The notes beneath the pieces were generated by a model that was not told the DNA's origin, made no database searches, and was given only the letters and a program-made list of their open reading frames with translations. Shown piece after piece: positions 23,107 through 28,396 of a stretch of 28,396 nt of DNA. The stretch comes from Polynucleobacter sp. Lineage in GTDB: Bacteria > Pseudomonadota > Gammaproteobacteria > Burkholderiales > Burkholderiaceae. Position 1 is the first letter of the stretch, and the number at the start of each line of letters is the position of its first letter. Location of the stretch: the NCBI GenBank assembly GCA_023253245.1, contig JALRHB010000002.1:7636-36031 (forward strand). The letters are read 5' to 3'. Made by a program: the position numbers and the translations under genes.

Positions 23107-25779
23107 ATGACTAGGGATTACGACCACCGCAGCATTGAGGCGGCAGCGCGAGCTGATTGGGAGAGTGCGCAAGCGTATCGGGTTAGTGAGAATGCATTAG
23201 ATGCTTGCGGGAAACCAAAGCCTAAGTATTATGCGTGCTCAATGTTGCCTTACCCATCTGGGAAGTTGCACATGGGTCATGTGCGCAACTACACCATCAA
23301 TGATGTGATGGCGCGGCAGCTCAGGATGCAGGGTTATAACGTGCTCATGCCGATGGGTTGGGATGCTTTTGGTATGCCCGCTGAGAATGCAGCTATACAG
23401 AATAAGCTTCCTCCTGCCCAGTGGACCTACGACAACATTGCTTATATGAAGCAACAAATGCAGGCCATGGGGTTGGCCATTGACTGGTCGCGCGAAGTCG
23501 CCACCTGCGACGCCGGCTACTACAAGTGGAACCAGTGGCTGTTTTTGAAGATGCTGGAAAAAGGGATTGCTTACCGTAAGACCCAAGTAGTTAATTGGGA
23601 CCCTGTCGACCAAACCGTTTTAGCAAATGAACAGGTCATTGATGGACGTGGCTGGCGCTCTGGTGCTTTAGTAGAAAAGCGAGAGATTCCAGGCTATTAC
23701 TTCAATATCACTGCCTATGCAGAACAACTGCTTTCTGGATTGGAGGGCTTAGGTTGGCCTGAACGGGTCAAAACGATGCAAGAAAATTGGATCGGCAAAA
23801 GCCGTGGCGTGCGCTTTGCCTTCAAGCATGAGATAGCAGACGCACATGGCAATTTGATTCAGGATGGCCAGTTGTATGTATTCACAACTCGCGCCGACAC
23901 TGTCATGGGCGTTACTTTTTGTGCGGTTGCTGCTGAACACCCATTGGCTACTGCAGCTGCAAGCAATAATCCAACTTTGGCTGCATTTATTGAAAAGTGC
24001 AAAACCGGTAGTGTGATTGAGGCTGACTTAGCTACTCAAGAAAAAGAGGGGATGTTTACAGGTTTATATGTGACACATCCTCTGACTAATGAGCCTGTGC
24101 CACTATGGGTTGGTAATTATGTATTGATGTCTTATGGCGATGGCGCTGTGATGGGCGTGCCAGCCCACGATGAACGTGATTTTGCATTTGCTCTTAAATA
24201 CGATCTACCGATAAAGCAAGTCATTGCTTTACGTTCACCTTCTGAAATGTTTAATACTAGTCATTGGCAAGATTGGTATGCGCAAAAAGAAAATGTTGTT
24301 TGTCTTAATAGTGGTAAGTACGATGGCCTATCTCATGAAGAGGCAGTTAATGCAGTTGCTGCTGATTTACAAAAGATGGGTATTGGTGAAATTAAGACTA
24401 CCTATCGTTTGCGTGATTGGGGAATCTCTCGTCAGCGTTATTGGGGTACCCCTATTCCGATTATTCATTGTGGCGATGAGAAAAATCCAGGTTGTGGTGC
24501 TGTGCCAGTGCCGGAGGCAGATTTACCCGTAGTGCTCCCAGAGGATTGCGTGCCAGATGGTAGTGGTAATCCACTGAACAAGCGACCAGACTTCTTGAAT
24601 GTGAAATGTCCTCAATGTGGTAAACCTGCTCGACGCGAAACTGACACTATGGATACCTTTGTGGACTCTTCGTGGTATTTCATGCGGTATACAGGGCCTA
24701 ATGCAAAGACAATGGTCGATGAGCGTAATGATTATTGGATGCCAATGGATCAGTACATCGGCGGTATTGAGCATGCAATTTTGCATTTACTCTATGCGCG
24801 CTTCTGGACCAAGGTTATGCGTGATCTCAATCTCATCCATTTTGATGAGCCATTTCAAAACTTACTGACTCAAGGCATGGTTCTGAATGAAACTTATTAT
24901 TCGGAAGATCCCTCTGGCAAAAAAACTTGGTTAAATCCTTCTGAGGTTGAGTTAGAGTTAGATGATAGGGGTCGACCACAGGGCGCAAAACTTAAAGGGG
25001 ATGGGTCTGGCACCCCCGTCATGATTGGCGGTGTTGAAAAGATGTCCAAGAGTAAAAATAATGGCGTCGACCCCCAGGCTTTAATTGATCAATATGGCGC
25101 TGATACTGCACGTCTTTTTGTCATGTTTGCCGCACCTCCAGAGCAGCAACTAGAGTGGTCTGGTGCTGGTGTTGATGGTGCCTCCCGTTTCTTACGCCGC
25201 GTATGGATGTATTCAACTAGTCAGGCGGATGCAATTCGCTCTGCCGATCAAGATCTACCTCTTGATTTGAATGATTCTGAAAAAGAATTGCGTCGTGAGG
25301 TGCATGCCATCCTTAAGCAGGCTAATTTTGATTATCAACGACGTCAGTACAACACAGTAGTATCTGCTGCCATGAAAATGCTCAATACTTTAGAGCCCAT
25401 TAAGTTGGGGGCAGATTGTGTGGTGCGTCCTGCGATATTACGTGAGTGTCTGAGTATTTTGATTCGAGTTTTGTACCCAGTTGTTCCCCATTTAACCCAT
25501 GCGCTTTGGAAGCAGATGGATTATGAAAAGTCTTTTGGACCCCTGTTAGATGCTCCTTGGCCCAATGTTGATGAGTCAGCATTAATACAAAGCGAGTTAA
25601 CTCTCATGTTGCAAGTCAATGGCAAGCTTCGTGGTGAAGTTAGGGTGCCTGCTGATGCAAGTAAAGAGCAAATTGAGGTCTTGGCATTGCAAAGTGAGCC
25701 AGCCTTGAGAACGCTTAATGGTGCGTTACCAAAAAAAGTGATTGTTGTACCAGGGCGCTTAATTAATATTGTTGCCTAA
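23107..25779 (+). CDS. leuS: Leucyl-tRNA synthetase
   Basis: Charges tRNA-Leu; class Ia enzyme of 890 residues. The HIGH-type motif is PYPSGKLHMGH (48-58), and the KMSKS loop is EKMSKSKNNGVDP in the C-terminal half of the catalytic domain. The CP1 editing domain is marked by FTTRADTVMGVTF and MGVPAHDERDF. A zinc-type element is seen in CPQCGK with the earlier cysteines (HCGDEKNPGCG). WTSPEQ-like and DSSWYFMRY segments are also typical. The C-terminal anticodon-binding and small terminal domains are present. Part of the dapB-leuS-lptE-holA run. Confidence 0.97.
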   Translation: MTRDYDHRSIEAAARADWESAQAYRVSENALDACGKPKPKYYACSMLPYPSGKLHMGHVRNYTINDVMARQLRMQGYNVLMPMGWDAFGMPAENAAIQNKLPPAQWTYDNIAYMKQQMQAMGLAIDWSREVATCDAGYYKWNQWLFLKMLEKGIAYRKTQVVNWDPVDQTVLANEQVIDGRGWRSGALVEKREIPGYYFNITAYAEQLLSGLEGLGWPERVKTMQENWIGKSRGVRFAFKHEIADAHGNLIQDGQLYVFTTRADTVMGVTFCAVAAEHPLATAAASNNPTLAAFIEKCKTGSVIEADLATQEKEGMFTGLYVTHPLTNEPVPLWVGNYVLMSYGDGAVMGVPAHDERDFAFALKYDLPIKQVIALRSPSEMFNTSHWQDWYAQKENVVCLNSGKYDGLSHEEAVNAVAADLQKMGIGEIKTTYRLRDWGISRQRYWGTPIPIIHCGDEKNPGCGAVPVPEADLPVVLPEDCVPDGSGNPLNKRPDFLNVKCPQCGKPARRETDTMDTFVDSSWYFMRYTGPNAKTMVDERNDYWMPMDQYIGGIEHAILHLLYARFWTKVMRDLNLIHFDEPFQNLLTQGMVLNETYYSEDPSGKKTWLNPSEVELELDDRGRPQGAKLKGDGSGTPVMIGGVEKMSKSKNNGVDPQALIDQYGADTARLFVMFAAPPEQQLEWSGAGVDGASRFLRRVWMYSTSQADAIRSADQDLPLDLNDSEKELRREVHAILKQANFDYQRRQYNTVVSAAMKMLNTLEPIKLGADCVVRPAILRECLSILIRVLYPVVPHLTHALWKQMDYEKSFGPLLDAPWPNVDESALIQSELTLMLQVNGKLRGEVRVPADASKEQIEVLALQSEPALRTLNGALPKKVIVVPGRLINIVA

Positions 25780-25805
25780 TCTATTCGGGATAAGAAACTA
25801 AAAAC

Positions 25806-26333
25806 ATGAGCGTAAATACTGTTAGACGTGCTGTGCTTAGTTTTCTTGCTTTAGCGCCTTTTAGTGGCTTGGTTGCCTGTGGCTATCGCCTGCGTGGCAT
25901 GGTGGATTTACCATTTAAGGTGATTGCCATTACAGGTAGTCCTTCGCCACCTTTACGTGCCGACTTGCAAACATCGATTTTGACCGGCACTGATGCCAAA
26001 GTTGCCATTAATCCAAAAGATGCTGACCTTATTCTGGATATTACGAGTGATTTAAATGGCAGAGAAATTCTGGCATATAACGCAAACGGACAAGTGTCAG
26101 CCTATCGCCTCAGTATTCGGGTTGGTTTCAGAGCATTTGATAATACTGGTGCAGATGTTGTGCCTGAAGCAGAAATTTATATGACTCGAGATATGGACTT
26201 CTCGGTATCAACCGTCTTGGCATCTGATGCTCAAATACAGCAATTTCTATCTTTAATGCGTAGAGATCTGGCGGTCCAGATTTTGCGTCGTGTGGCAGCT
26301 TCAGCTAAGGCGCCACAGTCAAAAAGTTTCTGA
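25806..26333 (+). CDS. lptE: LPS-assembly lipoprotein LptE
   Basis: Lipoprotein that plugs and assists LptD in delivering lipopolysaccharide to the outer leaflet of the outer membrane. The 175 residues begin with a signal peptide ending in a lipobox, SGLVAC, with Cys25 the lipidated residue, followed directly by GYRLRG, the LptE start pattern. The rest fits the LptE fold (PFKVIAITGSPSPPLRADL, then alternating strands and ILDITSDLNGREIL, YMTRDMDFSVS). Its place between leuS and holA is the conserved LptE location in many proteobacteria. 26 bases separate it from leuS. Confidence 0.93.
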   Translation: MSVNTVRRAVLSFLALAPFSGLVACGYRLRGMVDLPFKVIAITGSPSPPLRADLQTSILTGTDAKVAINPKDADLILDITSDLNGREILAYNANGQVSAYRLSIRVGFRAFDNTGADVVPEAEIYMTRDMDFSVSTVLASDAQIQQFLSLMRRDLAVQILRRVAASAKAPQSKSF

Positions 26334-26352
26334 GAGATGATGGTCTAAGCGC

Positions 26353-27414
26353 ATGGTTAAGAGCGATGCACTTCAGGTTCACCTCAAATCATTGGGCTCT
26401 TCTGCTGCAATAAAGCCACTCTATATTTTTAGTGGAGATGAGCCGTTACTGATGATGGAGGCGATCGATCAACTGCGAGCCGTCGCCAGAAAAATGGGCT
26501 ATACCGAGCGTGAAGTTTTATTACAAGAGCGCGGTTTTGATTGGAGCCAACTCTTAAATGCCGGTCAAACAATGTCCTTGTTCGGAGATAAGCGTTGGGT
26601 AGAGCTACGTATTCCGACGGGTAAGCCAGGGCGTGATGGCGCTGAGGCCTTGAAACAGTTTTCAGCCCAAATCCAAGCGCAGGCGGCAGGCCCCGATGGC
26701 CCCGATACGATTGTGTGCATCATCTTGCCAAGACTAGATGGCAAGACTAAAACCTCCGCTTGGTTTTCTGCCTTAGATGATGCAGGTATGGCGATTCAAT
26801 TGGACTCTTTAGAACGTAGTCAATTGCCCCACTGGATTGCAGGACGCCTCAAAAAACAGGATCAAGAGGTCGAGTCCGGCCCCGCTGGTCAACGTGCATT
26901 GGCTTTTATTGCTGAGCAAGTAGAGGGCAATTTAATTGCAGCACATCAAGAAATCCAAAAATTGGGTCTTCTTTATCCCACTGGAGTGCTGACGGAGGAG
27001 CAAATTCGTTCAGCAATCTTGAAAGTGGCACGTTACAACGTATTTGAGTTGACCGAGGCGATGTTAGCTGGTGATTTAGCGCGTCTCAACCAGATGCTTG
27101 ATGGGCTTAAGGGGGAGGGTGAAGCCCTCGTTCTCATTTTATGGAGCGTAACTGAGGAGCTCAGGACATTGTCAAAACTTAAAGCTGCAAGTGATGCGGG
27201 TGAGTCTGTGCAGCAATTGATGCGTGTAAATCGGATTTGGGGGAATAAAGAGCGCTTGTATCCAATGGCTCTCAAACGGGTGCAAGCTTTGAAGTTGCGT
27301 AGAGCCATGCAAGTTGCCGCTAGTTTAGATCGTCAGGCCAAGGGTTTATATGCCCCGGATTTACCAGCCGACCCTTGGGATGGGTTGCGCTTGGTAGGTA
27401 ATTTGTTGCGCTAA
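26353..27414 (+). CDS. holA: DNA polymerase III subunit delta
   Basis: Delta subunit of the clamp loader, which opens the beta clamp at the replication fork. 353 residues. The N-terminal stretch PLYIFSGDEPLLMMEAIDQLR is the HolA signature. SLFGDKRWVELRIPTGKPG, LPRLDGKTKTSAWFSAL and QVEGNLIAAHQEIQKLGLLYP are also characteristic, and the C-terminal collar domain has VFELTEAMLAGDLARLNQML and LILWSVTEELRTL. It starts 19 bases after the lptE stop. proA follows after a 57-base gap and may have its own promoter. Confidence 0.95.
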   Translation: MVKSDALQVHLKSLGSSAAIKPLYIFSGDEPLLMMEAIDQLRAVARKMGYTEREVLLQERGFDWSQLLNAGQTMSLFGDKRWVELRIPTGKPGRDGAEALKQFSAQIQAQAAGPDGPDTIVCIILPRLDGKTKTSAWFSALDDAGMAIQLDSLERSQLPHWIAGRLKKQDQEVESGPAGQRALAFIAEQVEGNLIAAHQEIQKLGLLYPTGVLTEEQIRSAILKVARYNVFELTEAMLAGDLARLNQMLDGLKGEGEALVLILWSVTEELRTLSKLKAASDAGESVQQLMRVNRIWGNKERLYPMALKRVQALKLRRAMQVAASLDRQAKGLYAPDLPADPWDGLRLVGNLLR

Positions 27415-27471
27415 TCACTTTGATAGCGTAATTGATCGGCATTCAATGAATTAAAGAGATATAGTGAGAAT

Positions 27472-28396
27472 ATGAGTAACTCAACCAAAAATATCAAAGA
27501 GATGATGCAAGAGATTGGGCGCCGAGCAAGGGTGGCTTCAAGGTCAATGGCGCGCGCCTCTAGCGATCAAAAAAATCAAGCCTTAACTCATATTGCTCAA
27601 TTAATTCGCCAAAAGGCGGCTGAAATTCAGAGGGTAAATCAGCTCGATGTTGCACGCGCTCAGGCTAATGGCCAAGATGCAGCTTTTATTGATCGCCTGA
27701 CAATGACGCCTAAGACAATCGAGTCTATGGCCTTGGGTTTAGAGCAGATTGTTTCTTTAGATGACCCCATTGGCAAAATCAGCCCATTAAAAAAGCAAGC
27801 TTCAGGTATTGAGTTAGCGCAAATGCGAGTACCTCTAGGTGTGATTGGGATCATTTATGAATCTCGCCCAAATGTCACTATTGATGCAGCAGCACTGTGT
27901 TTGAAGTCTGGTAATGCCGTTATTTTGCGCGGGGGATCGGAAGCGATTGACTCCAACACATTGTTAGCACAGCTGATTCAAGAAGGTTTGGATGCAGCCA
28001 ATTTACCGATGGATGCTGTGCAAGTCGTCACTACTACGGATCGCTCTGCTGTTGGTGAGATGATTACGATGACAGAATATATTGATGTGATTGTGCCGCG
28101 TGGTGGTAAGAGTTTAATTGCGCGTTTGATGGCTGATGCCCGTGTACCGATGATTAAACATCTTGATGGTATTTGTCACACCTATATCGATGCCGATGCA
28201 GATATTGCGATGGCAATTAAAGTTTGCGATAACGCCAAAACCCAACGCTATGCACCCTGTAATGCTATGGAGACTTTATTGGTCAATCATGCAATTGCTC
28301 CAAAAGTCTTGCCGACCTTATGCAAGATCTATCAAGATAAAGGGGTTGAATTGCGAGTTGATCCTCTCACTCGAAAAACTCTTGAGGCTGCAGGCT
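27472..28396 (+). CDS. proA: Gamma-glutamyl phosphate reductase (3' end cut by window)
   Basis: Second step of proline synthesis: NADPH reduction of gamma-glutamyl phosphate to the semialdehyde. Open from the ATG to the window end (308 codons; the family is about 415-430). Motifs of this aldehyde dehydrogenase relative are VPLGVIGIIYESRPNVTIDA, LRGGSEAIDSN, VIVPRGGKSL and the catalytic-cysteine segment RYAPCNAMETLLVN. The start is decided by GTGAG just upstream and by the family-like MREI-type N-terminal helix. proB is not beside it in this window; in related genomes proB usually sits elsewhere (near obg). Confidence 0.95.
   Translation, partial: MSNSTKNIKEMMQEIGRRARVASRSMARASSDQKNQALTHIAQLIRQKAAEIQRVNQLDVARAQANGQDAAFIDRLTMTPKTIESMALGLEQIVSLDDPIGKISPLKKQASGIELAQMRVPLGVIGIIYESRPNVTIDAAALCLKSGNAVILRGGSEAIDSNTLLAQLIQEGLDAANLPMDAVQVVTTTDRSAVGEMITMTEYIDVIVPRGGKSLIARLMADARVPMIKHLDGICHTYIDADADIAMAIKVCDNAKTQRYAPCNAMETLLVNHAIAPKVLPTLCKIYQDKGVELRVDPLTRKTLEAAG

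Noticed and set aside
1..28396. CRISPR arrays, tRNA or rRNA genes, insertion sequences, prophage or defence systems
   Set aside because: No spaced direct repeats, cloverleaf-like segments, transposase or integrase frames were seen; nearly all DNA is covered by housekeeping genes.

Overview
This window looks like core chromosome of a free-living betaproteobacterium of the Burkholderiaceae, most likely a Polynucleobacter-type genome. That placement is inferred from gene order (tlpA/mpl, rnb-tonB-like-aroE-mtgA, tkt-gapA, fur/bamE, dapB-leuS-lptE-holA-proA), the low-to-moderate GC content, the compact packing and the protein sequences as I remember them; no database search was possible. It carries 25 recognisable protein genes, two of them cut by the window ends. 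I see no rRNA, tRNA, CRISPR array, insertion sequence, prophage or other mobile DNA.

Layout. Positions 1-2314 (minus strand) hold accC (3' end cut), accB and aroQ; a 249-base gap and tlpA (minus) follow. A six-gene plus-strand run spans 3118-9807: mpl, a FabG-like reductase, an RNase II-family exonuclease, a TonB-like protein, aroE and mtgA. Next come pyrF (minus), corA (plus) and a tight minus-strand trio thiL-pgpA-pncC. From 13918 to 17016 lie maeB and an orphan barstar-like gene (plus), then rsmE (minus), tkt and gapA (plus), and fur (minus). The last block, 21570-28396, is bamE, dapB, leuS, lptE, holA and the start of proA, all plus.

Functionally the window is housekeeping: the first step of fatty acid synthesis (AccB/AccC), the shikimate pathway (AroQ, AroE), peptidoglycan synthesis and recycling (Mpl, MtgA, and DapB for diaminopimelate), outer membrane assembly (BamE, LptE), phospholipid synthesis (PgpA), carbon metabolism (MaeB, Tkt, GapA), cofactor metabolism (ThiL, PncC), RNA metabolism (RNase II-like, RsmE, LeuS), replication (HolA), metal homeostasis (CorA, Fur) and pyrimidine and proline synthesis (PyrF, ProA).

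I did not find a new multi-gene system. The points most worth a second look are the barstar-like protein with a long N-terminal extension and no visible barnase partner; convergent junctions where terminator hairpins contain the stop codon or last codons of the opposing gene; a start for mpl that may be leaderless; and a TonB-like protein with a charged helical linker and no ExbB/ExbD beside it.
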